A stretch of DNA of 64,000 nucleotides from Leucobacter edaphi (GTDB lineage Bacteria; Actinomycetota; Actinomycetes; Actinomycetales; Microbacteriaceae), in NCBI RefSeq assembly GCF_016522535.1, contig NZ_JAEHOI010000002.1, positions 620,001 to 684,000 of the forward strand. Reading direction: 5' to 3'. The notes under the pieces were generated by a model, which saw only the letters and a list, made by a program, of their open reading frames with translations, was not told the DNA's origin and ran no database searches. Below are positions 17,161 to 24,563 of the stretch, one piece after another. Numbering within the stretch: the stretch's first letter is position 1; every line of letters begins with the position of its first letter. A program made the position numbers and the translations under genes.

Positions 17161-18354
17161 ATGAGCGAGGAAATGAAGAAGCTCGGGCGCATTCTGGGCA
17201 TCGGAGCGGGGCTCGGTGCCGGCGTCTTCGCGATCGGGGCGGGCGCAGCCGCTCTCGGCGGGCTGGCGCTCGCCCGTCGCAGCGTGACTCCCGAGGACGA
17301 GGCGGAGGAGCTCGTGTCGCTCGTGTCGCTCGAGCGGGACGAGTCCGGTCTCATCGCCCGATTTCGCGGGCCCTCTGCCGACGTCCCCGGCCGGACCTCG
17401 TTCCTCTTCGATCGCGGGCGCGGCAATGTCCAGTTGAGCGAGGCGATTCTGCCCGACGACGGACCGGGAGTCGCACGCCGGATCGTCGCGGCAGCGGGCA
17501 CCGAGCTGCACCCCGGACGCACCGGGCGGCTCACCGGGTGGTGGTACCTGGCGCCCGAGGACCTCGGCTTCCGCACGGAGCGCATCGAATACGAGACCGA
17601 GCTCGGGCCCGCGACCGCGTGGATCGTGCACCCGAAGCGCGCGAAGCGCGGGCGCTGGGCCGTCCATGTGCACGGCCGTGGCGCCGAGCCAGCCGAGGTG
17701 CTGCGCGGAGTACGGCCCGCCGTGAACGCCGGCATCACGAGCCTCGTGATCAGCTACCGCAACGATCGGGGCGCCCCCAGGGGCGTCGAGGGCCGCTACG
17801 GCATGGGGCTGTCGGAATCGCGCGATGTCGACGCCGCGATCGCGGAGGCGCTGCGTCGCGGCGCCGATCGAGTCACGCTGTTTGGCTGGTCGATGGGCGG
17901 CACGGCGAGCCTGCTCGCGGCCACGATCGGCGAGCATCGCGACCGGATCGACGGGGTGATCCTCGACTCACCCGGCGTCGACTGGGAGTCCCTGCTCCGG
18001 CATCACGCCGGGGTCGCCCGGGCGCCCAAGGTACTGACGGACATCGGGATCGGCCTCCTCGAGCGCGGTCTCGTCAGAGGAGGAGAACCCGGCGGGATCA
18101 AGTTCGAGCGGTTGACGCCCGAGGCGTTCGCCGAGAACCTCCGGGTGCCCGTGCTCCTGCACGCGAGCCGGGGGGACACCTACGTCCCGAGCACCGGCGC
18201 CGAGCGCCTCGCCGCGCTCGCGCCGGATCGGGTGCAGCTCAACCTCGTCGACGAGGGCGAGCACGTCCGGATCTGGAACATGGATCCCGAGGCGTGGGAG
18301 TCCCGCACGGAGCTGTTTGCCCGCTCGCTTCCCAAGGTCGGCTGGCGCGGCTGA
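17161..18354 (+). CDS. Alpha/beta hydrolase, membrane-anchored
   Basis: A 397-residue protein with one N-terminal hydrophobic segment (about 8-37, Gly/Ala-rich) and a serine-hydrolase domain from about residue 150. The nucleophile elbow is GWSMGG, preceded by a clear beta strand; the catalytic His is probably in DEGEHVRIWN and the acid in VPVLLHASRGDTYVP. The middle resembles dienelactone-hydrolase-like or peptidase-S9-like folds (WAVHVHGRGAEPAEVLRGV). The substrate is unknown. GAGAGGAGA precedes the ATG at 17161. It is divergent from DUF3000 and followed closely by zapE. Confidence 0.85.
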   Translation: MSEEMKKLGRILGIGAGLGAGVFAIGAGAAALGGLALARRSVTPEDEAEELVSLVSLERDESGLIARFRGPSADVPGRTSFLFDRGRGNVQLSEAILPDDGPGVARRIVAAAGTELHPGRTGRLTGWWYLAPEDLGFRTERIEYETELGPATAWIVHPKRAKRGRWAVHVHGRGAEPAEVLRGVRPAVNAGITSLVISYRNDRGAPRGVEGRYGMGLSESRDVDAAIAEALRRGADRVTLFGWSMGGTASLLAATIGEHRDRIDGVILDSPGVDWESLLRHHAGVARAPKVLTDIGIGLLERGLVRGGEPGGIKFERLTPEAFAENLRVPVLLHASRGDTYVPSTGAERLAALAPDRVQLNLVDEGEHVRIWNMDPEAWESRTELFARSLPKVGWRG

Positions 18355-18360
18355 TCCGAC

Positions 18361-18366
18361 TACACT
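18361..18366 (+). promoter_or_regulatory. Leaderless-type -10 of zapE
   Basis: TACACT, 7 nt before the ATG at 18374, with no ribosome binding site in between; predicts a leaderless mRNA. Confidence 0.5.
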
Positions 18367-18373
18367 GGCAACG

Positions 18374-19438
18374 ATGTCCACAGACCAGCAGCACAGTTCC
18401 GCCCGCCTCGTTGACCGGTCTCCGGCGTTCTCAGGGGCGGAGCTCGTCTCCTCCCTCGTCCCGCCGCCGCAGTTCGATCACGCGACCTTCGAGTCGTATC
18501 GGCCGGACCCCGACTATCCCTCCCAGGAGGAGGCCCGAGAGCTGCTGCGCTTCTTTGCCGCGCCCGAGGCCCCCGCGGTCCGCAACGGGTTCTTCGGCTT
18601 CGGCCGCAAGAAGCCGGCCGAGGCGAAGCCCGCGGGCACCACGAAGCCCGGCATCTACCTCGACGGCGGCTTCGGCGTCGGCAAGACCCACCTCCTCGCG
18701 GCCACCTGGCACGCGACGAAGGGCCGCAAGTACTTCGGCACGTTCATCGAGTACACGGCGCTCGTTGGGGCGCTCGGCTACGCCGGAGCTCTCGGCGTGC
18801 TGCAGGGGGCGAAGCTCATCTGCATCGACGAGTTCGAGCTCGACGATCCGGGCGACACGATGCTCATGACCCGCCTGATCGGGGATTTGACCTCGTCCGG
18901 CACGAAGATCGTCGCGACGTCGAACACCCCGCCGAACGCGCTCGGCGAGGGCCGCTTCGCCGCGGCCGACTTCCTGCGCGAGATCCAGGCGATGTCGGAT
19001 CGCTTCCTCACGATCCGGATCGACGGCGTCGATTACCGCCAGCGCGACATCACCGGCGACGCGATCGCGCTCTCGGACGATGCCTACCGCTTCGCCCTCG
19101 CCGACGTCGCGGCCTCGGGGGAGCGGATGACCGACGACGACTTCTCCGAGCTCGTCGCGCATCTCGCCTCCGTGCACCCGTCGAGCTACCAGGGACTCCT
19201 CGACGGCGTGCAGTGCATCGGCCTGCGCGACGTGCACGAACTCACCGATCAGTCCGCCGCGCTGCGCTTCGTCGCGTTCATCGACCGCGTCTACGACGCC
19301 CAGATCCCGATCCGGGCCACGGGCATCCCGCTGACCTCGATCTTCGGCGGCGGCATGCTCGACGGCGGCTACCGCAAGAAGTATCTGCGCTGCATCTCCC
19401 GCCTGAACGCGCTGACGTCGAGCGAGATCGAGCGATGA
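18374..19438 (+). CDS. zapE: Cell division protein ZapE (AFG1-like ATPase)
   Basis: A 354-residue AAA-type ATPase. Walker A is GGFGVGKTHLL, Walker B is KLICIDEFELDDPGD, and a sensor-like Thr-Ser-Asn lies in IVATSNTPPNALGEGRF. In E. coli ZapE acts on FtsZ rings; in mitochondria the homologue AFG1 helps protein quality control. An unconserved insertion (GFGRKKPAEAKPAGT) precedes the P-loop strand. Start at the ATG at 18374, chosen because a -10 box sits 7 nt upstream. The stop overlaps the ATG of the following PemK-like gene (ATGA). Confidence 0.9.
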   Translation: MSTDQQHSSARLVDRSPAFSGAELVSSLVPPPQFDHATFESYRPDPDYPSQEEARELLRFFAAPEAPAVRNGFFGFGRKKPAEAKPAGTTKPGIYLDGGFGVGKTHLLAATWHATKGRKYFGTFIEYTALVGALGYAGALGVLQGAKLICIDEFELDDPGDTMLMTRLIGDLTSSGTKIVATSNTPPNALGEGRFAAADFLREIQAMSDRFLTIRIDGVDYRQRDITGDAIALSDDAYRFALADVAASGERMTDDDFSELVAHLASVHPSSYQGLLDGVQCIGLRDVHELTDQSAALRFVAFIDRVYDAQIPIRATGIPLTSIFGGGMLDGGYRKKYLRCISRLNALTSSEIER

Positions 19439-20094
19439 GTTCCCCGGGCGGCGGCTGGGGCGAGTTCTTCCGCTCGTTCCTGCAGGCGTTTTTGCGCTCG
19501 GCGTCGAAGCGATCCGGAGCCGATCGCCCGCAGGCTCCGGCCCGGCCGTCCTCGCGCACGACCTCGTCGCGGCCGAAGCCGCGCGGAGCGGAGCCCTCGG
19601 GCGGGACGCGCGCGCCGCGCCCCGGATCGGGCACCAACGCTGCAACGGGGCCCCGTCCGGCAGCGGGGGAGCCGAGCCCCGGCCAGTTCGGCTCGGGAGC
19701 GACGCGCGACCTGACCGCGCAGGAGGCGCGCGGCCTGCACTCCAGCTACAGCCCGAACGCGGACGGCGATCCCGATCCGGGCGAGGTCGTCTGGACCTGG
19801 GTTCCGTACGTCGAGAACGACGGGCGCGGCAAGGATCGGCCCGTGCTCATCATCGCGCGCCTCGATGACGGCGCCACAGCCGGCTGCTACCTCAGCACGA
19901 AGTTCCATCGCGGGTTCGTGTCCGTGGGAACGGGCGGCTGGGACTCCGAGGGGCGCGAGAGCTTCCTCTCCCCGGAACGCCTGCTCCGCGTCACCGCCGA
20001 GGGCATGCGGCGGGAGGGACACGTCCTGGACCGCGAGGTGTTCGAGCGCGCCGTAGCCGTCGTCAGCCGCGAGTACGGGTTCACCGTCTCGTAG
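19435..20094 (+). CDS. PemK/MazF-like domain protein with disordered N-terminal half
   Basis: A 219-residue protein. The first 100 residues are low complexity (Pro, Ser, Arg, Gly) after a short helical start, GGWGEFFRSFLQAFL. The C-terminal half is a PemK/MazF-type fold: DPGEVVWTWVPYVENDGRGKDRPVLIIARL, then LSTKFHRGF and a final helix. In MazF toxins such folds cut mRNA, but here there is no antitoxin gene next door and the gene is coupled to zapE, so a non-toxin role is quite possible. This architecture is common in actinobacteria as a PemK-family hypothetical protein. Confidence 0.75.
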   Translation: MSSPGGGWGEFFRSFLQAFLRSASKRSGADRPQAPARPSSRTTSSRPKPRGAEPSGGTRAPRPGSGTNAATGPRPAAGEPSPGQFGSGATRDLTAQEARGLHSSYSPNADGDPDPGEVVWTWVPYVENDGRGKDRPVLIIARLDDGATAGCYLSTKFHRGFVSVGTGGWDSEGRESFLSPERLLRVTAEGMRREGHVLDREVFERAVAVVSREYGFTVS

Positions 20095-20161
20095 GGTTCA
20101 GGGGTTCGGCATCCCCGGGGCTCAGCATCCCAGGGACTCCGTCTCCCCGCGCCCCTGCGGG

Positions 20162-20191
20162 GCAGGGCCGGCGCCACCGTGCCCGCCCTGC
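20162..20191. terminator. Possible terminator between the PemK-like and VOC genes
   Basis: GCAGGGC (20162-20168) and GCCCTGC (20185-20191) flank a 16-base GC-rich loop in the gap between two convergent genes. The stem is short and there is no U run, so this is tentative. Confidence 0.3.
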
Positions 20192-20196
20192 GCGCG

Positions 20197-20550
20197 TCAG
20201 TGGACGATGCAGAACGGGTGCCCGGCGGGGTCGAGAAACACCCTGAACCCGTCGTGGGACTCCACGAATCGCGCTCCCGCTTCGAGGAGCGCCTGTTCCG
20301 CGTGGTCGAAATCCTCGACGGCGATGTCGAGGTGCAACTGCTGGTCACCAGAGTCGCCCGGCCACTCCGGAGGTTCGTGCCCGGGGACCTGCTGGAAGGA
20401 CACGAGCGGCCCGCCGCCATCGATTTTCAGGTCGATCCAGTCGCCGTCCGGATCCTTGTCGATCGTTCCGCCAAGGATCACCCGGTAGAACTCCGCGAGG
20501 TGCTGGGGGTCGCGGCAGTCGAGCACCACCGCTGAGAGTTTGCCGATCAT
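20197..20550 (-). CDS. VOC-family (glyoxalase-like) protein
   Basis: A 117-residue vicinal-oxygen-chelate protein with the usual two beta-alpha-beta-beta-beta modules: MIGKLSAVVLDCRDPQHLAEFYRVILGG, then DDQLHLDIAV-type and FRVFLDPAGHPFCIVH strands. The metal-ligand positions (His in QQLHLDIAV, and PAGHPFCI) are present. The substrate is unknown; such proteins range from dioxygenases to drug-binding proteins. The start is the ATG at 20550 with AGGAGTGC upstream; the frame extends further without support. Confidence 0.85.
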   Translation of the reverse strand: MIGKLSAVVLDCRDPQHLAEFYRVILGGTIDKDPDGDWIDLKIDGGGPLVSFQQVPGHEPPEWPGDSGDQQLHLDIAVEDFDHAEQALLEAGARFVESHDGFRVFLDPAGHPFCIVH

Positions 20551-20827
20551 TGTGCACTCCTTCGTACGCCGGGCATTCCGGGGGAGCGGCGTCGCACCTG
20601 ACTCCCGATACCCGCGTTCCGAGTCTGGCACGTGCCCGCCCGTACCGCCATAACTTCAACAGGTTGATCTCCTGCGGCCTCGCCCCTACGGCGCCCAGGC
20701 CCTCCTGCCAGGCGATTCCAAAAATTCACGCAGATTCCCCGGCCACAGGCATTTACCGGGGCGGATGCCGCGCGCCATAATGGGGTCGATGCGCTGAAAG
20801 GGTCGGCGCTCGGAGGAAGGAGCTCAC

Positions 20828-21043
20828 ATGGGCATTGAAGATCTGGGCAAGAAGGCCGGCGATTTCGCGCGCGAGAACGCGGACAAGGCAAACGAGGCGC
20901 TCCACAGCGAGCAGGCCGAGGGCATCAGCGACCGCATTCTCGACGGCGCCGCCGACCTCGCCAACAAGGTGACGGGCGGCAAGTTTGCTGACCGCGTCGA
21001 GGAGACCCGCGCCAACCTCGACAAGCAGGTCGGCAACGAGTAG
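20828..21043 (+). CDS. MT0933-like antitoxin-family small protein
   Basis: A 71-residue, highly charged, helical protein (GIEDLGKKAGDFARENADKA, then ADLANKVTGGKFADRVEETR) resembling the MT0933-like antitoxin family (Rv0909 of M. tuberculosis). GGAGGAAGGAG precedes the ATG strongly. No toxin gene of the Rv0910 type follows; the next gene is minus-strand RidA. The PemK-like gene lies 730 bp upstream, separated by a VOC gene, so a toxin-antitoxin pair is not evident. Many members act outside toxin systems. Confidence 0.75.
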   Translation: MGIEDLGKKAGDFARENADKANEALHSEQAEGISDRILDGAADLANKVTGGKFADRVEETRANLDKQVGNE

Positions 21044-21056
21044 GTCACTCGTCCAC

Positions 21057-21087
21057 GAACGGCGTCTTCCTCCGGGAGGGCGCCGTT
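21057..21087 (+). terminator. Terminator of the MT0933-like gene
   Basis: AACGGCG (21057-21063) pairs with CGCCGTT (21080-21086), with an inner CCTCC/GGAGG stem, followed by TTTTCG. A good intrinsic terminator 13 bases after the stop codon. Confidence 0.75.
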
Positions 21088-21128
21088 TTCGTTTGCCTCG
21101 AGGGATTGAGCCCGCGGAGGACATCGGG

Positions 21129-21200
21129 GCGCGTTGGCCCGCGGGGGACGTCGGGGGCGCGTTGGCCCGCGGGGGACGTCGGGGGCGCCTGAGCCCGCAC
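21129..21200. repeat. 28-bp GC-rich tandem repeat
   Basis: GCGCGTTGGCCCGCGGGGGA begins a unit repeated at 21129, 21157 and, partly changed, 21185 (period 28 bp); a diverged partial unit precedes it from about 21107. It lies in the gap between the MT0933-like and RidA genes. No coding meaning is apparent. Confidence 0.7.
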
Positions 21201-21231
21201 AGGCCGCCGGGCCCGCTCCGGGCTCCGTCGG

Positions 21232-21591
21232 TCAGCTTCCCGTCGAGCCTGCGACGGCCTCCACTTCGAGCCTGAACCGCGGATCGATGAGCGCTGACAC
21301 GTGAACGAGGGTGCTCGCGGGCTTCGGATCGGGCAGCCGCTCCGCGATCACCTCGCGCAGTACCGGGAGATCTGCCAGGTCCGTGAGGAAATAGCTGAGC
21401 TTCACCACGGCGGAGAGGGACTCGCCGTTGGCAGCGAGCACGTCGGTGATCCGGTCCAGGACCGCGTTGGCCTGGGCACGGAAATCGTCGCCGACGAACT
21501 GTCCATGGGCGTCCACGGGGATCTGCCCGGACACGAAGATCAGGGCGCCGCTCGCGGTCCGAGAGGGGCTGTAGATCGGGTTGGTGCTCAT
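21232..21591 (-). CDS. RidA-family protein
   Basis: A 119-residue YjgF/YER057c/UK114 protein. Typical segments are PIYSPSRTASGALIFVSGQIPVD, QANAVLDRITDVLAANG, VVKLSYFLTDLADLPVLREV and the C-terminal PASTLVHVSALIDPRFRLEVEAVA, where the conserved Arg and Glu of imine-binding members are present. RidA proteins hydrolyse reactive enamine/imine intermediates in the cytosol and form trimers. The start is the ATG at 21591, preceded on the minus strand by GGAGAGCACCCCC. The frame continues upstream through the tandem array, but that is accidental. Confidence 0.88.
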   Translation of the reverse strand: MSTNPIYSPSRTASGALIFVSGQIPVDAHGQFVGDDFRAQANAVLDRITDVLAANGESLSAVVKLSYFLTDLADLPVLREVIAERLPDPKPASTLVHVSALIDPRFRLEVEAVAGSTGS

Positions 21592-21645
21592 GGGGGTGCT
21601 CTCCGTTACGGGGCGATCTTGGTTCGACTCAGCATAGTGAGCCGG

Positions 21646-22141
21646 GGGGAGAGAACGCACCGCGTTCTCCGATCCCCGCGGGTCACCGGTACGACCCACA
21701 AAACGAGGAAAGCCCCGGCGTTGCCGGGGCCTTTTCGTGCGTAATACTGGGATCGAACCAGCGCGGGAATCATGAGGGAGAACGCAAAGCGTTCTCCGAT
21801 TCCCGCGGGTCACCGGTTCGACCCACAAAACGACGAAAGCCCCGGCGTTGCCGGGGCTTCTTCGTGCGCGATACTGGGATCGAACCAGCGCGGGAATCTC
21901 AGGGAGAACGCACCGCGTTCTCCGATTCCCGCGGGTCACCGGTTCGATCCTCGAAACGAGAAAAGCCCTGGCGTTGCCGGGGCTGTTTCGTGCGCGATAC
22001 TGGGATCGAACCAGCGCGGGAATCATGAGGGAGAACGCAAAGCATTCTCCGATCCCCGCGGGTCACCGGTTCGACCCTCGAAACGACGAAAGCCCCGGCA
22101 GAGCCGGGGCTTTTTCGTGCGCGATACTGGGATCGAACCAG
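21646..22141. repeat. Tandem array of ~127-bp units built from the tRNA-Val 3' end
   Basis: Four direct repeats, the first and last partial, with a period of 126-127 bp (terminator stems begin at 21711, 21838, 21964 and 22091). Each full unit contains, in + order: a two-level hairpin (outer GCGGGAATC/GATTCCCGC, inner GGAGAACGC/GCGTTCTCC), a T-arm-like GGGTCACCGGTTCGACCC, an intrinsic terminator AGCCCCGGCgttGCCGGGGCT, and the sequence ATACTGGGATCGAACCAG, which is the T arm and 3' end of the adjacent tRNA-Val (copies at 21744, 21871, 21997 and, in the intact tRNA, 22124). Copies differ at a few positions. Confidence 0.9.
22091..22111 (-). terminator. Terminator of the Gly-Cys-Val tRNA operon
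   Basis: AGCCCCGGC, loop AGA, GCCGGGGCT (22091-22111), 7 bases past the end of tRNA-Val; a run of T follows on the + strand and a weaker one (TTTCGTCG) on the minus strand. It is the tRNA-proximal copy of the terminator repeated in the array. Confidence 0.65.
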
Positions 22142-22189
22142 TGACCTCTTCCGTGTCAGGGAAGCGCGCTACCGCTGCGCCAATCGCGC
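22118..22189 (-). tRNA. tRNA-Val (GAC)
   Basis: Minus-strand cloverleaf: acceptor GCGCGAT/ATCGCGC with discriminator A, D stem GCGC/GCGC, anticodon stem CTTCC/GGAAG with loop CTGACAC (anticodon GAC, reads GUC), T arm CTGGTTCGATCCCAG-like. CCA is not encoded. Last gene of a three-tRNA operon; its 3' end is the source of the tandem array downstream. Confidence 0.95.
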
Positions 22190-22220
22190 CTGTGTGTTCA
22201 GGCTTATTCAATTTTCAGCG

Positions 22221-22291
22221 AGGTGGCGACGGGATTCGAACCCGTGTATACGGCTTTGCAGGCCGCTGCCTCGCCTCTCGGCCACGCCACC
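22221..22291 (-). tRNA. tRNA-Cys (GCA)
   Basis: Minus-strand cloverleaf: acceptor GGTGGCG/CGCCACC with discriminator T, anticodon loop CTGCAAA (anticodon GCA), T arm ACGGGTTCGAATCCCGT. U73 is the expected cysteine identity base. CCA is not encoded. Confidence 0.95.
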
Positions 22292-22310
22292 GTAGTGGTT
22301 GCCACCACAA

Positions 22311-22336
22311 AAGTGATTGGATTGCTCCAATCACTT
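22311..22336 (-). other. Stem-loop between tRNA-Gly and tRNA-Cys
   Basis: AAGTGATTGGA (22311-22321), loop TTGC, TCCAATCACTT (22326-22336): a perfect 11-bp stem in the spacer of the tRNA operon. Its 3' arm on the + strand reaches the encoded CCA of tRNA-Gly. Probably an RNA processing structure; a partial terminator is the alternative. Confidence 0.55.
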
Positions 22337-22411
22337 GGAGCGGATGACGAGACTCGAACTCGCGACCCTCACCTTGGCAAGGTGATGCGCTACCAACTGC
22401 GCTACATCCGC
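22336..22411 (-). tRNA. tRNA-Gly (GCC)
   Basis: Minus-strand cloverleaf: acceptor GCGGATG/CATCCGC, discriminator T, CCA encoded (22336-22338). Anticodon stem TCACC/GGTGA with loop TTGCCAA gives anticodon GCC. T arm GCGAGTTCGAGTCTCGT. First gene of the Gly-Cys-Val operon. Confidence 0.95.
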
Positions 22412-22438
22412 ATGTTCACGTTGCCGTGTACCTGAATG

Positions 22439-22468
22439 ACTATAGGGGAGGTTTTGGGTGCGGTGCAA
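22439..22468 (-). promoter_or_regulatory. Promoter of the Gly-Cys-Val tRNA operon
   Basis: On the minus strand, -35 TTGCAC (22468-22463), 18-bp spacer, -10 TATAGT (22444-22439), about 28 bases before tRNA-Gly. One of the best consensus matches in the window. Confidence 0.7.
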
Positions 22469-22572
22469 ATCGGGCCGCGTCGCCCGGGCGCGCCGGTTAC
22501 GAATGGGTTGAGTTTTCGCGGATTTCGCCGCGCGAGGAGGTCGCGAGGGGCCCGTACGAATAGGCTGATCAC

Positions 22573-23592
22573 ATGTCGGTATCCGCACGCAAGGTCGCGA
22601 AGCGCGTGTTCGCGGCGTGCGTGATGATTGGCTTGGTCGCCGGCGTCGTTCTCGGGTTGACTTACCGGCAGGAGATTCAGGATTCCTTTGCGTCGATCGG
22701 GTACAACCCGTCTGCGCGGGAATCGCAGTTGATGACGGATCTCGATCTGACGCCCACCGGGCAGCGCATCTTCAAGGCGTCGCATCCCACGGTCGATGGG
22801 AGCCAGCACTTTTCGGAGCAGTGCGCCGAGGTGGATCATTCCGAGCAGGGCCACGTCCTCGGGTGTTTTTCGGACCGACGCATTCACCTGTTCGACGTGA
22901 AGGACGAGCGGGTGAGCGGCGTGGTCGAGGTGACCGCGGCCCACGAGCTGCTGCACGCGGCGTACACGCGTCTGGGCGAGGGGGATCGTCTCGCGCTCGC
23001 GGAGAAGCTGCGCCGCGAGTACCAGAAGCGGGCAGCGCGCGACCCCGAGCTCAAGGAGCGCATGTCGGTGTACGAGCACCTCTCCGACGCGGCCTTTGCG
23101 AACGAGCTGCACTCGGTTTTCGGGACCGAGGTTCGCGCGCTTCCGGAGTGGCTTGAAAAGCACTACGCGGAGTGGTTCGAAGACCGCGGGAAGATCGTGG
23201 CCTGCTTCGAGAAGTACCACTCCGTGTTCACGGACCTGCAGAGCGAGGCCGCGTCGTTGCGGAAGGACATGGAGTCCCTGCGGAACGACATCGAGAACCG
23301 CAAGGCGCAGTATGACGCCGATGTGAAGTCGTACAACGATGCGACCGCTGATCTGAACGCGAGAAATCAGCGCAAGGAGTTCGCGAAGAACCCTCAGAAG
23401 TTCAATCAGATCAGGAACGGGCTGGCGGAGGATCGGGCGGATCTCGAGGACCGCATGGCGGCGCTGAAGGTCGACATCGACCGCTACAACTCGATGCGCG
23501 AGCGCCTGGTGGCGCTGAGCGAGCTGAGCGCCGAGTTGGAGGACCAGCTGGACAGCACACTCGCCCCGATCTCGACACGCCCGGACTCCTAG
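22573..23592 (+). CDS. Membrane-anchored zinc-peptidase-like protein
   Basis: A 339-residue protein with an N-terminal membrane helix (about 12-30) and a putative extracytoplasmic part. A zinc-protease motif, HELLH, occurs in VVEVTAAHELLHAAYTRLGE, preceded by SDRRIHLFDV. From about residue 220 to 325 it is a long coiled coil (SLRKDMESLRNDIENRKAQY, DRADLEDRMAALKVDIDRYN). The order of membrane anchor, HExxH domain and coiled coil suggests an envelope-associated peptidase; its target is unknown. A TAGGCT box 6 nt before the ATG suggests a leaderless transcript. Confidence 0.75.
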   Translation: MSVSARKVAKRVFAACVMIGLVAGVVLGLTYRQEIQDSFASIGYNPSARESQLMTDLDLTPTGQRIFKASHPTVDGSQHFSEQCAEVDHSEQGHVLGCFSDRRIHLFDVKDERVSGVVEVTAAHELLHAAYTRLGEGDRLALAEKLRREYQKRAARDPELKERMSVYEHLSDAAFANELHSVFGTEVRALPEWLEKHYAEWFEDRGKIVACFEKYHSVFTDLQSEAASLRKDMESLRNDIENRKAQYDADVKSYNDATADLNARNQRKEFAKNPQKFNQIRNGLAEDRADLEDRMAALKVDIDRYNSMRERLVALSELSAELEDQLDSTLAPISTRPDS

Positions 23593-23654
23593 CGACGATT
23601 TCCCGCCGGACGCGGGGAAGTGGGGCGGGGGCGCACCGGCGCGTTCGCTTCGTG

Positions 23655-23660
23655 TATGAT
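23655..23660 (+). promoter_or_regulatory. Putative -10 of tRNA-Val (CAC)
   Basis: TATGAT, 32 bases upstream of the mature tRNA-Val start, with no strong -35 match. Confidence 0.4.
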
Positions 23661-23692
23661 CGTTCAGGTTGGCAGGATCCAAGATCCGCAGC

Positions 23693-23765
23693 GGGCGATT
23701 GGCGCAGTTGGTAGCGCGCTTCCTTCACACGGAAGAGGTCATCAGTTCGAGTCTGGTATCGCCCA
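23693..23765 (+). tRNA. tRNA-Val (CAC)
   Basis: Acceptor GGGCGAT/ATCGCCC with discriminator A, D stem GCGC/GCGC, anticodon stem CTTCC/GGAAG with loop TTCACAC (anticodon CAC, reads GUG), T loop GTTCGAGT. CCA is not encoded. Closely related to the GAC valine tRNA 1.5 kb upstream on the other strand. Confidence 0.95.
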
Positions 23766-23775
23766 CAGAGAAAAA

Positions 23776-23798
23776 CCCCCGGTCATGCCGGGGGTTTT
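23776..23798 (+). terminator. Terminator of tRNA-Val (CAC)
   Basis: CCCCCGG, loop TCATG, CCGGGGG, then TTTT; begins 10 bases after the tRNA. Confidence 0.85.
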
Positions 23799-23851
23799 GT
23801 GTGAGACAGCATGAGGCGCGAGCGGGGCTGCCCCGGGAGCAGATCGTCCCG

Positions 23852-24490
23852 TCACCCGTCAGCGCGTTCGGCCTCATTTCGCGTTGCAGCCCGATGGGGC
23901 ATCGCCAGTGCGATGCATCGAAGCGCAAGCTCCGCGGCGTCGATTTCACCGGGTTCTCTCGCGGCCCAGGTTTCTACCGCGATCCGGGCGCTGGAGACTA
24001 CGGCCGCGGCCAACAGCCGGAGTTCTACGTTGTCATCGGGGCCATCGGCTCGATTGCGCAGCGCGCCGCAGAGGTCGTTCTCGGCGCTGTGGAGGCTTCC
24101 CAGCCAGATCGCCTTCAGCTGAGGATCAGTTTCCATGACCCGGAGGAGGTTCCGGATCCATTCGGCTTCTGGGCTCCGTCGAGAGACTTCTGACTCGTTG
24201 ATTGCGGCCGCCACGGCGAGCCGGATTGCCGTTCCCAGTTCGACCTCCGGCGCAATTGCAGAGAGTGCACTCGCGAGCATCTGGCTTCCATCGTCCAGCG
24301 CGGGAGCGATGGCGGACTGCTTGGAATCGAAGTAGGAGTAGAAGGTTCTCAGCGCGACGCCGCTTTCCTCGGCGATCTGGGCGACCGTTGTCTGCTGCAC
24401 GCCCTGTTCCGAGAAAAGGCGAGCCGCAACCCGAGCAATATGGCGGCGGGTAGCGATCTGTCGTTGCTCAGTGAGGCTTGGAGAAGGCAT
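23852..24490 (-). CDS. TetR-family transcriptional regulator
   Basis: A 212-residue repressor-type protein. The N-terminal TetR helix-turn-helix is clear (ATRRHIARVAARLFSEQGVQ, TTVAQIAEESGVALRTFYSYFDSKQSAI), followed by an all-helical ligand domain with no recognisable specificity. It is transcribed away from the SDR gene with a 73-bp shared gap holding an inverted repeat (24516-24530), so it most likely controls itself and the SDR gene. Confidence 0.9.
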   Translation of the reverse strand: MPSPSLTEQRQIATRRHIARVAARLFSEQGVQQTTVAQIAEESGVALRTFYSYFDSKQSAIAPALDDGSQMLASALSAIAPEVELGTAIRLAVAAAINESEVSRRSPEAEWIRNLLRVMETDPQLKAIWLGSLHSAENDLCGALRNRADGPDDNVELRLLAAAVVSSARIAVETWAAREPGEIDAAELALRCIALAMPHRAATRNEAERADG

Positions 24491-24515
24491 TCCGCAATGT
24501 TACTGTTTGCTTGTC

Positions 24516-24530
24516 GTGCATGGTTTGCAC
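24516..24530. promoter_or_regulatory. Inverted repeat in the TetR-SDR gap
   Basis: GTGCA, 5 bases, TGCAC, with flanking TTGT and ACAA extending the symmetry imperfectly (one extra base on the left arm). A half-site-like GTGCA recurs at 24534. Candidate operator for the adjacent TetR protein. Confidence 0.5.
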
Positions 24531-24563
24531 AACGTGCAGTTCATTCCAACGAAAGGATCAGCA

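Noticed and set aside
22195..22220. Possible promoter between tRNA-Cys and tRNA-Val
   Set aside because: AT-rich, but without a -10/-35 pair on the minus strand; the three tRNAs are better explained by one upstream promoter.
21772..22347. Open frames through the tRNA-Val tandem array
   Set aside because: They read through tRNA 3'-end copies and terminators. Translations of such tRNA-adjacent repeats are a frequent annotation error, not genes.
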